DNA of 64,000 nucleotides from Ziziphus jujuba. Lineage: Eukaryota; Streptophyta; Magnoliopsida; Rosales; Rhamnaceae. The notes beneath the pieces were generated by a model. That model did not search any database. It had not been told where the DNA came from and worked only from the letters and a program-made list of their open reading frames with translations. Shown here piece by piece: positions 30,301-44,698 of this stretch; position 1 is the stretch's first letter, and each line of letters begins with the position of its first letter. The stretch spans positions 12,090,001 to 12,154,000 of the forward strand of contig NC_083380.1 of assembly GCF_031755915.1 (NCBI RefSeq), in the 5' to 3' direction. A program made the translations under genes and the position numbers.

Positions 30301-31128
30301 TTGCAATTGTCTCAAAGAGCCTATATTGATAGAATCCTTAAGAGATTCGATATGCATAATTGTTCTCCTAGAAGTGTACCGATCACAAATGGTAAAAGAT
30401 TTTCTAAGGATCAATGTCCCAAGAATGATAAAGAAAGGATGGCGATGAGAAATGTTTGCTATTCTTCAGCAGTGGGTAGTTTGATGTACGCTCAAGTATG
30501 TACACGGCCTGATATAGCTTTTGTTGTGGGTGTCCTTGGTAGATTTATGAGCAATCCTGGTCCTATTCATTACCAAGCAGTTAAGAAGGTCTTTAGGTAT
30601 CTTCAGAGTACTAAAGATCATATGTTGACATATCGACGTACCAACTCCCTTGATGTAGTTGGTTATAGTGATGCAGATTATAAAGGCTATGTGGATGATA
30701 AGAAATCTACCACTGGGTATATATTTATCATGGTAGGAGGTGCTGTATCTTAGCGCAGTACCAAACAGTTAGTGACAGCATCCTCGACTATGGAGGCAGA
30801 GTATATGGCGTATTATGAGGCTACTCGTCATGCAGTTTGGCTTCAAAATTTTATTTCGTGATTTGGGAGTGGTTGACTCCATTGAGAGGCCTATTATGAT
30901 GTATTATGATAATACTGCAGCAGTGTCTTTCTCCAATAATTTAAAAGGTACCCCTAGTGCGAGGTATATTGATGTTAAGTATTTTGTGGTTAAGGAGAAA
31001 GTTGAAGAAGGCCTCATACTGTAGTTCACATGCCTACTTACAGCATGGTAGCAGATCCACTGACCAAGACCTTACCCGTAGGCATATTTGAGGAGCATGT
31101 GTTTCGTATGAGATTGTTAGATAGCTGA
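27347..31128 (+). pseudogene. Broken copia gag-pol
   Basis: The gag part is short, starts near 27450, has a stop at 27614-27616 and another near 27811, and ends in a knuckle-like CGYCNKVGHKK that lacks its last cysteine (about 27848). Protease has WWFDTGAT near 27970. A frameshift near 28216 leads to the integrase (LWHKRLGH, HTDVCGPF, TRSDKGGEF, PQQNGIVERR), which stops at 28934-28936. A further stop lies near 29099, a frameshift near 29250, stops at 29965-29967 and near 30039, and another at 30751-30753. Reverse transcriptase motifs include GCKWVFKTKRD, LHQMDVRTAFLNGDL and LYVDDTLLATND; RNase H has MEAEYMAYYEATR, with a last frameshift near 30850. No autonomous protein can be made. Confidence 0.93.
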
Positions 31129-31434
31129 GACTGTTGTGGGTCAATGGGAGTTTGTTATAATTTCTGCAATAATATCCATGTTGAGTATTATTTATTTATT
31201 TGAGTATTTTGATACATTGATGTATGTGGATCATTATATATTTATGAGATATTTTATTACACATATTATTGCTCCTTATATTTACAGGCCTGTTGAGACT
31301 ATTAGTCTATGTATATGTGTATGTTGATCCACAGGTGCCATGGTGAGTCCCTACTACCTAGTTTGGGTATATTGTTGTATCCTGTCGATACACAATGTGC
31401 TCGAATGAAATGGTATTATGTGTTGGGGGATTGC

Positions 31435-31439
31435 ACATG
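31435..31439. repeat. Left target-site duplication ACATG
   Basis: Five bases directly before TGTCAGG of the nested insertion, identical to 34338-34342. Confidence 0.85.
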
Positions 31440-34337
31440 TGTCAGGACCCGTCCAGAATTCCTCCCCGAAACCCTAGACAAGCCCTGATCCCAGGGAAAT
31501 ACCACCGAACCTTCCAACGGAAAATCCGACAGCACCTCCCCTAAGGGTAGGACTTACCAAAAATTACCTGCACTGAAAACACACTTCTATAATCACCCCC
31601 TTATTCCTCCCGCAAAACTACAAGTTGTTCCACAAATTACAGCACTTCATAACAATAACAGCAGCCCAGTGCATAAATAAAACATAAGTGTCCAAATAGT
31701 ATACAGAGCTTTATGAAGTGCTAGTCAACAGAAATACAACAAAGATGAAAGAAATAATACACTGAAATGAATGAGTACAAAGGTACTTCTCGAAACACGA
31801 TAGCAGCGGAAAATTGGTTCGCTCCGGGAGAACGTCTACCACTCCTTACACCTAAGGGAACGGAACTTAAAAACGTGAGATGCTAATCATCTCAATGAGT
31901 GACCCTAACTACTGAATACTTTTAATGATAATAATAATAATAATAATATAACAATAAGGGAATTGAATTAATACCAACAATTAATAAATAAATAACAACA
32001 ATTGGAAAAGATAATTTTTCCCTCAAAACTCTCACTAATCACTCCGTTGGAAATGTTCCCTTCTTAAAACAATTTCACAAAACCCAATATCCGTACTTCC
32101 CGAAAACCAAGGGATCAAACCATTTGAGAAACAGTAAATAAATAAATACCCCAATATATAATTAAAATGCAATAAATTATAATAAATAATTTTTGAACAC
32201 CTTTGGGGTTTGAACTTTATTTGAAAATTACACTTGACGCATCACACCATATACCGATGATGCCCTCCGATACCCAGCGTCCTGAGCACCGACTGGCGGG
32301 GAGATTAAAGAGAGAAACTTGCAAACGGCACTTCGGCGTCCCGACAGTACCGCTGCTGAACCATCATCCCGGCCAAGGAGGGGGGCGGCTGTGGCCAATA
32401 ACAAACTTGCCTGCCCATGGTCCAATGGCAACTCACGAGAGAAATAATAATACTTACGCGCTGAACCACATATACATATACCAGAACACCAATACTGTAT
32501 GAATGCGTATAAAATAATTATTAAACCAACTGTACCGTTTTCCAAAATCACCGTGGGAAATATACCAAATTCTCAATTACCATCCCACAAATTTTTATTT
32601 AACAAACGGTACGGAAATATCGATAACAAATAAACCATAATTTTCTCGTAACACGAGGTTCAACAATTAAAATACCACGGGAATAATTTATACAATTTAA
32701 ACAAATATTTTCATAAAATAATTAACCCAATTATGCCCGAAAATAATACTTAAAACCTCGTACGATTATTACCGAAATATACTTTGCTCTTGCATAATAA
32801 TTAAATTAAATCACAATAAAATCATAATTAAATTGTACCACATGAGCATAATTTAAATACCAATTAAACATAATTAATTGCCCAAAATATTTTTGAAGGT
32901 GGGTCACTTACCTTAAGCGCGTAAATCAACTAAGATCCTTCGCATGATCAACTCCACTACTCGCGCGTGCACCTAAAACAACCACAGTATACCAACCAAA
33001 TATATTAATATTTTATTCGGGTAATTCCCAAATGGGTACCCGGGGAGCAAACACAACGACAACTAAAAGTTACGAGTTATATACCGAATCGAAGCTCGAG
33101 TGATGAGGATCACGGATTCGGTCTTACTTTCCGGTGATCGGACCCGAGGTGGTCGGAATCTCGTCGGAAAGCTTTTGGGGTTTCGACTCCGCAATTCTCC
33201 CAAACCATCGCGAATTGGTGGAAACGGATGCTGGATTTGGGTTCAGGAGGTCGAACACAGTCGGGATGGATCGGCGGTGCAACTGGGTACTCGCCGGAAC
33301 AGTAACTTCCGGCGAGCCGCCGCGGTCACCGGCAACCATCGCCGGCGGCGGCCCGTGCGGTGGCTGTTGGCTAAGATTTTTTGCAGATTTGTAGATCGAG
33401 GGGAGAGGAATCCAACGGGACCGGCGGTGAGGCAAACGGAGGCCGAACGGCGGAGAAATCGAGGTTTGAAGAATTTCGGCCCCTCGCCGGAAAAAGCTCC
33501 GATCCCGGCGAGTCGGAGGTCCGGTGGCCGTGAAATTTGGTGGGTAGGCCGGACTTGAGGAGGTGGTGAGGGGTGGCTGGCGCGTGTGGCATGAAAATGG
33601 CCGGAAAGGGGTCAATCGGACGTGGCCGGCGGTGGAAGGAAAAGTCACCGCCGATCTTCGCCGCCTCGATCCGAGCGCATCCGGCGGCCAACGGCCGCGA
33701 AACTTTGGGGTTTTGCCGGAAATGAGGAGAGAATTCCATCTGGCCGGCGCGTGTAAGGTGAATCGGCCGGAAAATTTAAAAATTCCAGCGGCCGGTTGGT
33801 CTCTCTCTCTCTCTCTCCTCTCTCTCTTTCTCTCTCTTCCCCGAGATTTTTGTCAAATAAAAGCCACCGTGTGACACTGTTCATTCCACGTGGACCAATC
33901 AGGTGATGACATGTGGCATCACTATGCACTTAAGCCAGATATAATAAAATATTACGGTATCCGGCAAATTTCAAACATCCATAACTTTTTAACCAAATGT
34001 CCGATTTAAGCGTGCCGCTAATCTATGAACTAGTATCGACAATTACTTTACAACCATATAAGAGTCAAAACAAAATTACACCATAAGAAAAAGTCAACTC
34101 CCGGCACCTTTTGGACTGTTTGCACCTCAACTTGTTTTGCCCATAACTTTCAAACCATAGCTCCGTTTTTTACGTGCTACTAGTCTACGAACTCGAGGCA
34201 TCATGCACTTCACCATGGTACCCTGGTCAACTAGAAATTCCAACAGGGACAAAAAGTCAACTTTTGACCCGCTCGGTCAACGGTCAACCTCGGTCAACAT
34301 GCACTGATTCTGGTGCAATTTGGGACGGGGTGTTACA
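31440..34337. mobile_element. Nested TG...CA insertion, probable solo LTR of a long-LTR Ty3/gypsy element
   Basis: The 2,898-base segment starts TGTCAGGACCCGTCC and ends GGGACGGGGTGTTACA. It is flanked on both sides by ACATG (31435-31439 and 34338-34342), a perfect 5-base target duplication. The copia sequence continues across it without loss. There is no reverse transcriptase or integrase inside, which fits a solo LTR left by LTR-LTR recombination. Read on the minus strand it starts TGTAACACCCCGTCCC, a familiar start for long plant gypsy-type LTRs, so minus orientation is likely. It contains a GC-rich block (about 33100-33770, many CCGGCG words) and a (CT)n tract at 33799-33838. A non-autonomous element is the alternative. 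Confidence 0.75.
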
Positions 34338-34342
34338 ACATG
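34338..34342. repeat. Right target-site duplication ACATG
   Basis: Five bases directly after GTGTTACA of the nested insertion, identical to 31435-31439. Confidence 0.85.
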
Positions 34343-34570
34343 GTTAGGTAAATCTCTACTACCTAGACTGAGTTTATAGCATGCAAAGTGCTCAGTTGAA
34401 ATGATATCATATTTTGGGAGATTTACTGAGAGAATCTCTACTGCCTAGTCTAGTATATTGTTGTGCCCTGTTGGTATGCTATATATTTAGATGAAAAATG
34501 GTATTATGGTTCGGAAGATACTGTAGTAAGTGAGTTTGGATTATATATATATCATGATGATTATGCAGTT

Positions 34571-34582
34571 CAAATGGGAGAA
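34571..34582 (+). other. Polypurine tract of the copia element
   Basis: CAAATGGGAGAA lies directly before the TG of the 3' LTR, the position and composition expected for priming of plus-strand DNA synthesis. Confidence 0.8.
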
Positions 34583-35023
34583 TGCCATTAATGGGACTGA
34601 CTTATTTTAATATTTTGTAGTAGGGCCCTTGGTCACACACTCTCTATAAGACTCCAGTTGGCCCATTAGACTGGAGGACCAACTCTCTTTATAAACCCAT
34701 TGACTTATCCATATTTTTTCTAGTATTATTATATTATTAAATTATTAGTATTTTGTGTGTGTTAAAATTAATGGGTAAATATGACTTGCAGAGACTATAA
34801 AAGGTCTAAGGCAAGAAAACAAATATAGGTCATACGGTATTTTAATATTAGGATTTTCAGAGATCTGAGAGTGATTTGAGAGTAGTGGTCCATAGGCACT
34901 ACTTTACATTATTTTTTATTTTGCAGGATTAAAGATTTAATTTATCAATGGTTGCAGTTGGAGGTTAGTAATTTATGATTTATGAAATTTATTATGTATA
35001 TTTAGATCCGTAAAATTCTAACA
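34583..35023 (+). repeat. 3' LTR of the copia element
   Basis: Starts TGCCATTAATGGGACTGA and ends AAATTCTAACA; 441 bases. Differs from the 5' LTR at roughly 30-40 positions by eye, mostly transitions, as expected from decay of methylated repeats. Confidence 0.92.
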
Positions 35024-36481
35024 TGACCATATTGTGCAGTTAGGTTTAGCCGTTTAGGTTTTGGATTGAAATATATATGTTTGTAAGTACTGAAGAAGAA
35101 AAACCAAAACGTGAAAGGTGAGTCTGGATTTCAAATTTTTACTGATGAATTCGAGAGCTGCCGGGGACCTAAAAGGTCCAAAATATTAAATACAAATATT
35201 TAGTATTAATTCATGTTTGCTCCCTTTTTCTTTTAGATTTTTCCAAAACTATACTAGTAATGAGAATATTTAATCTTTATAAAAAGAACACTCGATATAG
35301 CATTTTGGTTAGTTGGATTAATTGCATTTTGGTACCATCGATTTTTAAAGTTTTGTACTTTAAACTTTCAACTTGCAAAAACAGCAATTGAGATCTTCCA
35401 TTTTTCAATTTGTCATAATTGATCCAATCCTCAATTTGTCCAAATAAATTGCTAGAGTCCATTATCAACAACTTAATCTTTTTTCAATCCATAATATAAA
35501 TAAGTTCCTAGACAAAAGTATTACTAATCTGTTTAGTAAAATTGAAAATTATTTTAATTTGCAACAAATCCAAAAATTAAAGACTTAAATTGTTATTTTT
35601 AAAAGTTGAGAATTTAAATCGTAAAACCTTATAGATTAAGGGTATAAAAGTGCAATACCCACTTAACCAACATTAATTAACTTAAACTTATTTAATTGTC
35701 AATTCTCATCATCTTCTTCTTCTTCTCTTCTCCTTATTCCTGTTTTTTCTCTCCTTTTTTTTTTAATTTTTTTCCATTTGCATGGTTCACGTTCACTGTA
35801 ACCAACAAACTAAAGTTACTAATTATTTCAATTTAGTTAGTGCTGTTTATGGGTGATATTAGTGACAAGCATGTTAAAAGCATGTATAGAAATCAATTAT
35901 TAAACCAAGAAAGCATCAAATGGAGGCAAATTTCAACAAGGCGTTAAAGAAATAGTACCATTTGGCTTTTGGCTCAATTTATAACATTTTAGGTGAAGTG
36001 TAATTGTCTCCTCCTAGAACCATACACAACAACCCCTCGATGGATCATAATAAAAAAGATTCAAGTGTGAAATCCAATGCAATTAGACAAGTGATGGACG
36101 CTCAACTTGATTTGTTTTTTAAATATTTATAAAAAATTTTGCCAGCCCAATTGAATTGGGCCATAGATTACCAGCATTACATCTTATTGAAAAATCCTAA
36201 ATTAATAAAATTATAATTAAGCACGTGTCTATTAATTTATCAATCGGATTCAAATCAAGTTCTTAATATCAAGATTAGTATCAAAATTTCTTTTTAAATT
36301 TTTAAATTTCATGAAAGATTAAGATTTAAAGTAATATTTATTAATCACACAAAATATAGTATATCACTAAATCTATAATTTATCATTTTAAATTTTAAAT
36401 ACTAATTTTTTATGTAATTCAAAAATTAATAAAAAAATTATATTAAAACTATCATTTTATCTTTATGTAAACCTAACTCAT

Positions 36482-36514
<33 letters not shown>

Positions 36515-36954
36515 GATATATAGATATATTTGGGATATGGAGATGTAAACTCGAAATAATTGTTTAACTAAAAAATAGCTTTATCAAGGATAGTACATGG
36601 TCAGAGGTAGTACATGGTTATAAACAACTATAGGAGTGAATTGTGGGCAAGTTTTCCAAGCATTCAATTGCATTTAGGATAGCAAGAAAATGTATGCAGA
36701 TGAAAATTAGTTAACCATCACATAAAATATTAAATAGAAAATAATTTCTACCAAGAAGACAATTTGCAGAAGATTAGCAGTCAATTTAGGAGTACTATAT
36801 CCCTACTGCATAACATTACATGAATGAATTGGATTAAATATCAAGACTTTAATGTTTCATAATTATTGCAAAACCCAATAGTAGCAATAGCATTTTTTAC
36901 CTTTTCTTTCATACCGAGGGTAGGGAAATTTGAACTTGAGATTATTCCCTCCCA

Positions 36955-36985
<31 letters not shown>

Positions 36986-37319
36986 GTTATTTTGTCGTTT
37001 ATTGTCTGCAGTATGGAAAATATAGGAGTTTTAGCAAAATTAAGGATGCTAAATTTCAGCAAAAACATAAAACCAAAACTTAAGAAATAATAAATAGATA
37101 TTATGTACAAGCTAAGAGTTATAGTTTTTCAGACACATAAATTATAATTAATCAAATAGCAAGGGCTAGAGCGCACTATATTTTCATTTGATGGTTAATC
37201 AAATCTGCAACTTATTCAATACCCCCTGCAGAGGCTGTCTTGAGTACATTGACATTGTAAGAACATTAGCTTCCTTAAAATGTACTAGCAAAGAGAAAGA
37301 GGAAACCAAACTAAGTTCC
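35024..37319. other. Intergenic between copia element and pseudogene
   Basis: AT-rich DNA with an (AT)n tract at about 36487-36513 and TC-rich sequence near 35709-35755. Nothing resembling a gene was found. Confidence 0.5.
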
Positions 37320-39770
<2,451 letters not shown>

Positions 39771-40559
39771 TATAGCAGAGGATTATTGAAAAATCACCAT
39801 TACAATTCTTTCTTACCACAATGTCTTGCAATTTGAAGTCATTCTAACACCAAGATATGGTTTTACTAGAGGTTTTCTAATTTGAAAGTTTTTCACTGAA
39901 ACAGTAATTGATACATTATTAGGATTCATCTTGTCCCTGTACAATTATAATCACATAAAACCACAAACGGATTTTTTAGAATTAAAAAGCTTCAGTCAAT
40001 GATGATTTTTCCAAAAGTTCCAAAGCCTTATTTGCATTTGTGGACTTGTGAACCAGAGATTCCTAAAAAGAGGAAAATATTAATTTGCAAATAACCTGTC
40101 ATTTCTTAGCTATCAAACTAAGCAAGAAAAATGAAAAAATATCTGCCTACTCAATCTCTGCAAATTTGTTTCAATCAAGAAGTAAGCTGAGCATGGTATG
40201 GACCAAGGAAAAGATTAATTTCATTTGTACTTCAATAATGAAAAAGTTATCCCCAAAAATGAAGGGAAATGGGGAGAGAAAAGTGGAAGCTCCATTAAAA
40301 TGGCTCACAAATTACATGCAGAGTATATAAAACTCTTCCAAAAATTTACAGACGTGTAATACTACGAGATAAAATAACAAGAATAGATATACTGGCCAGT
40401 AGATATCTAACAAATTAACACCGTTAACAATACAACAAAAACAACTGATGCTTCTTATTTTCATCTACGTAATTCGTGGCAAGCACTTTAAAGTTTGACG
40501 GGCTACCTTGGGAGAAGAACTGCAGGAATCTTATGTATTCTTCACAAAGATAAATACTG
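39771..40559. other. Intergenic between pseudogene and membrane-protein gene
   Basis: No gene seen. The right part is the expected 3' UTR of the minus-strand membrane-protein gene. Confidence 0.5.
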
Positions 40560-42649
40560 TTAGGGAGGAAGTTGCTCAGCATCAAGATCTTTTGAGTTCA
40601 TGGACGATATACAGAGGAAGTGTGGAAGAAAGAAATAAGTAGCCAGAAACACAAGAACCCCAAGATCAGCCTCTTCACCAACTGCTGGTCGACGAGGGTT
40701 TACCCAATATAACTGGCTTATGCACCATAAGCAGTATAGGCTAGCTATGATCAGAATAAGTTTTGCTGACTGATATGATTGTTGTTTAATTGACTTGGAT
40801 TTAACTCTGCATGTGAAATAATTGAACAACATAAATGCCAAGGACCTCATGCAACAATGCAAGGATGGAAAAAATAAAAACCTTATGCAGTGTCCAAAAA
40901 TAGAGACCTGTTTATGTAAATAAAGCCACCGAGTAAGCACATACACAAGAGACCAACAACAACAACAGCATCCGGGTTAACAGGTGCTCGGTTCTTCCAC
41001 CAACCAGTGCTCAATATCCAAGTATACATTGTTGAATGCCCATTTTCCTGAATATTCAGAAATATGAACCAAAAATTGTAAGCTACATATGATTCTGAAA
41101 AATCAATAAAATCTATGTTCTTTAATGAACAAAAACAAAACAATTATAATCATGATAGTATATAGTAATAGTAATAAAAACAACTAAAAAGAGAATTTCT
41201 GCACAACTTGGATTTATGTGAATGTAGTGACAACGTAAAATGTCAAGGCAGCCCCAACCTTTCACAACCCAGAAGACCATAAATGCCCAAAAGTCTTCCT
41301 TATTGTAATAGGACTAAGAAAACTGGAACGACCAATTTAGAAGCTACATTCCAACAATCCAGCAGTTTAACTTGAACTTTTAGGAAACCGTACAACAATC
41401 ATGTTTTGAAAAAATTGGGTATTACACATTCATTAATTTCAAAACCAAGATCAAAGACCTAAGTTAGCAGTGTGGCTTTCTTATATCATGAAAGGTAAAA
41501 TAAGAAATATACTAGCATGGCGGCATGAAATTGTATACAAGTTCAAAATATTACCTCAAATAAGTGATCTAAGAAAAAATGTGTCAATGAACCAGCTGCC
41601 ACCAGCAACAAGCACTGCCTCTTCGTAAGAGGAACCTGCATGGTATATAAAAAGTTATGTTTCAAAAAAAAATGCCTTGCATTTATCAGTAGCATTCTAC
41701 TTTTGCATTAATACCCAAACTAAAAATCAATATTTGCAATTTGCACCAATTATTGACGCAAGCTACCTCAAACCACCACCATAACGCAATCTCATATGCT
41801 TTCAACCTACATATCCTAGTCAGATAATATAGAAACTCAGATCAAATTTTCCAGAAATGATCCAAACCCAACATCTGAAATCTCCTTTAGTAAAAAAATT
41901 CTACACAAATCTGAAATATAATCACACGCATCTAACCTTTGTCTTTCAATATAACATCCATTGTAGTTGTACCAAAATAGAAAGTTAACAGACAAACAGT
42001 TGAGCCTGATCAAATAATCTTCAGACATAAAGTGACAGAAATGCCATCCTGATTAGGAAATTAATGATAAACCTTCTTTCATTTTGTTACTAAATTTAAA
42101 GGCGATCTAAAAATGGAAGGAAGGTCCGTTACAAAAAAAAATTCATTAAATATTAGAATACCTTTCATTAACTGCGGAAATAAATAAAACTAAGAAAAAA
42201 GTCAAATAGAATACTACGTATTAACACAAACTTTCCTATACTGTTGATTCTCAGCAACCAAACAAGGGGTAAAAATAAAAAATAAAAACAAATCCATATT
42301 TTTCAGTTGGAAACAAAAACAACCCAACACAAGCTCTCACCCCCGAAACCGAATCAAGAATCCCCTTCTGAAGCAAAACTCTGGAGACCCAAGAATAGAA
42401 GAAACACAGAGGAAGACCCAAAATGAGAGAATAGTAGAAAGGGTGGTGGATGGCATCGGCTAGAGCCGAACCCAAACTGATACCAAGCGTCTCGCCGAGC
42501 CAATCGGAGAAGGAACCAATATCAGGTCCGAAGAAAGCGTTAATAGTATAGGTGAAGGTATGGTGAGGACTAAACCTTCCATTGGAGAGGGTGGTCAGAG
42601 CCAGACCCGAACCCATGGCGTACATTAGATGCGGACCAGGTCCTGGCAT
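40560..42649 (-). CDS. Conserved plant multipass membrane protein of unknown function
   Basis: Four exons (42341-42649, 41555-41635, 40908-41047, 40560-40806) give 258 residues with GT-AG junctions. The protein starts MPGPGPHLMYAMGSGLALT and has several hydrophobic segments, including a VVVVGLLCMCLLGGF helix, a LILIIASLYCLW helix and a VLVFLATYFFLP helix. His and Asp residues cluster in the N-terminal half: FSPHHTFTYTINAFFGPDIGSFSDW, ADAIHHPFYYS and THFFLDHLFEENGHS. This arrangement resembles metal-binding membrane hydrolases (DUF457/YdjM-like or zinc-dependent phospholipase C folds), but that is only a pattern-based suggestion. The N-terminus lacks a clear transit peptide. I recall close homologues in plants annotated only as transmembrane proteins. 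Confidence 0.82.
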
Positions 42650-44281
42650 GGCTTAGCTAGCTAGCTACCCACCCAACCTTACTGCGTTTGTGACTCCGTG
42701 AGAGCTCGGAGAGTCTTTGTTTTGCAATACCATACAAAACCCATTTTGCCAGCTGAATAGTTGGATCAGCAACGAGAGACTTTGACTCTCACCAATTTGT
42801 GGGTCAACAATTCGGGATTTGGATCTCCTTTCTACTGTTACCAGGTGAATATATATGTAGCATTGTTCTTTCCTTTCACTTCAACAAAATCTAATTCATT
42901 TTATCTTTTTTATTATTATTATTTTTGGGTAAACTTCAAATTTTTTTTTTTTTTTTTTTTTGTTTGGAAGAATTAACATATTTGATTTGGTTATATTGTA
43001 CTATATATTGTTCACTTTTAAGAATGGTAGAGTCCATTGTTTCCTCCTGCACAAATCTAAAATAATTGATCAGGGTTAAACCCAAATTTTTATTTTTTGT
43101 TTATTTTTTAGCTGATAGCACAATTTTTTTATTTGGTTCTAAAGATAGGATGATATTAAGCTAGAATCATTTCTTGAAGACTATTTATTAGGGTCATAAG
43201 CATTGGTGACATGTAAAAATCATATTTGAATTGAAATTTTTGATGTCAATGGTGATCATAAAATTTATTTACGAAAGAAAACAGAGATGTTTGTAGTTTT
43301 AAAGAAATTTAAATTTGCTTATTTTTTCTTGTTTTTCCTATACTATGAAAGCAGTAGAACAATTCTTCCATATGACTTAATATTGCATATATAATTGTTA
43401 GACAAGAAGAAAAAAGTCAATTTACCTTTTGTATCATTTAGTTTGGAGGAGTTGCATTTCCATTTATGCCTACAAATTTTAATTTGTTGCATTTTTTGTC
43501 CAATTGAATTTTTTTGACTAATAGTGATTAACAATTTTGTTGTATCTAATCAAATATTAAATACGATTTATTGCAACTTAAATTATTTAATTTTAATTTG
43601 TTGCAATTTAAATTTTCTAATTTAAAAAAAAAAATGAATTTTAATACTCTTAAAACTGTTAATCTCCATTAGACAAATGCAATATATTAAAATTTAAAAA
43701 TCTAAATTACAATGTTTGAATTCTAAAAACGGAAAATGAAGCTTTTCTTGATTCGAAGAGAGTAAAGTGAAATCAATCCGAGAAAAAATCATGCATAGTA
43801 TTTTACGATAATCACATTTGGGCTTTGGCTTAGAGAAGAGACCATTAATCAAGAGAGAAGGGAAAGAGGTAGAGATTATTATGGTGGGCTACATAGTTAA
43901 TTTGGGCTACAAATTTAAATTGAAAGTCCAAAAGTTTAATGGGAATATCGAAAGAGGCCCAATTAAATTTAATTTGAAAATGGGCCTTTTTAATTTTTTA
44001 GTTGGAAAAAATATTAATTAATAATAAGCAAAGGAGATGATGGTGGGGGAAGGAGGAGGCAGAAGCGGGTTTTATATCGTTTATGTGGGGAACGTGAAAG
44101 GAAAGGGATAAGATTGAGAAGAAGATTTGGCAGTGGAACATTCGGATAGTGGGACCCACAAAGAAAATACAGTTCCAATTTTACCCTCCGTTTTAGTGGA
44201 TAAGGACTTTTGAATCCTCTATTGACTGACCAAGCTGACCTGTCCTCTCCCCGCACGCATTCTCTATCTCTACCCCTAAAA

Positions 44282-44282
44282 A

Positions 44283-44315
<33 letters not shown>

Positions 44316-44400
44316 CCTCCCCTTCCGACTCTCTCTCTTTCTCTCTCTCTTTTTTCTCTCTCTTTCGCTTTCTCTCTCCTCCCTTCCGTGAGACACGCAC
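44282..44400 (+). repeat. A30 run followed by pyrimidine-rich tract
   Basis: A run of about 30 A (44284-44313) is followed by about 80 bases of CT-rich sequence. It resembles a plant 5' leader, but no coding frame follows within several kb. Confidence 0.6.
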
Positions 44401-44698
44401 ACACTCTCGTCCCCACTCCACATCAACGGTCCCACCACCTTCCTACTCTTCGTTTTTTTTATTTGACTTGTTAGAAAATATAAAATATCTTGTATGAATA
44501 AATACTTCCATTTTTAAATTGTTTTTTTTTGTTCCAATAATACTTGTAAAACCAAAATGTTTTTTTTTTTGGTTATTTTAATAGGAATATTATGGGATTG
44601 AGTAAACTTTTTTGTTTTTCAGAATATATCCTTTTTGTGTTCTTTGGTTAACCCTGTTTGTAGTCGTTATCCTCATTCCTCGTTTATGCGACTTTGTT

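Larger units (their letters stand above)
31343..34530 (+). repeat. Diverged tandem repeat in copia 3' region, split by nested insertion
   Basis: Three related units of roughly 90-110 bases share a CTACTACCTAG core, a central TATTGTTGT or equivalent, and a GAAATG(G/A)TAT end. They start at about 31343, 34343 and 34431. The nested insertion at 31440-34337 separates the first from the second. Such 3' repeats sit between pol and the purine tract in some copia elements. Confidence 0.55.
25290..35023 (+). mobile_element. Degenerate Ty1/copia LTR retrotransposon with nested insertion
   Basis: The element has two LTRs of about 442 bases, a primer-binding site, a broken gag-pol in the copia order (protease, integrase, reverse transcriptase, RNase H) and a purine-rich tract before the 3' LTR. 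Its span includes a 2.9-kb nested insertion at 31440-34337; without it the copia element would be about 6.8 kb. The LTRs differ at several percent of positions by eye, so it is not young. The 5 bases flanking the outer ends (ATTTA left, TGACC right) do not match. It lies between the intact aminopropyltransferase gene and its dead copy. Confidence 0.93.

Noticed and set aside
33100..33929. Several overlapping open frames of 80-175 codons on both strands
   Set aside because: They overlap each other in a GC-rich block of the solo LTR-like insertion, where stops are rare, and show no domain pattern.
37188..37319. Upstream extension of the pseudogene frame
   Set aside because: The frame is open to 37188, but the part before 37320 has no similarity by eye to the N-terminus of the active copy, so it is not claimed as an exon.
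44014..44497. Open frames rich in Arg/Glu/Ser or Phe on both strands
   Set aside because: They are translations of the A30 and CT-rich tracts, with low complexity and no start context or homology pattern.
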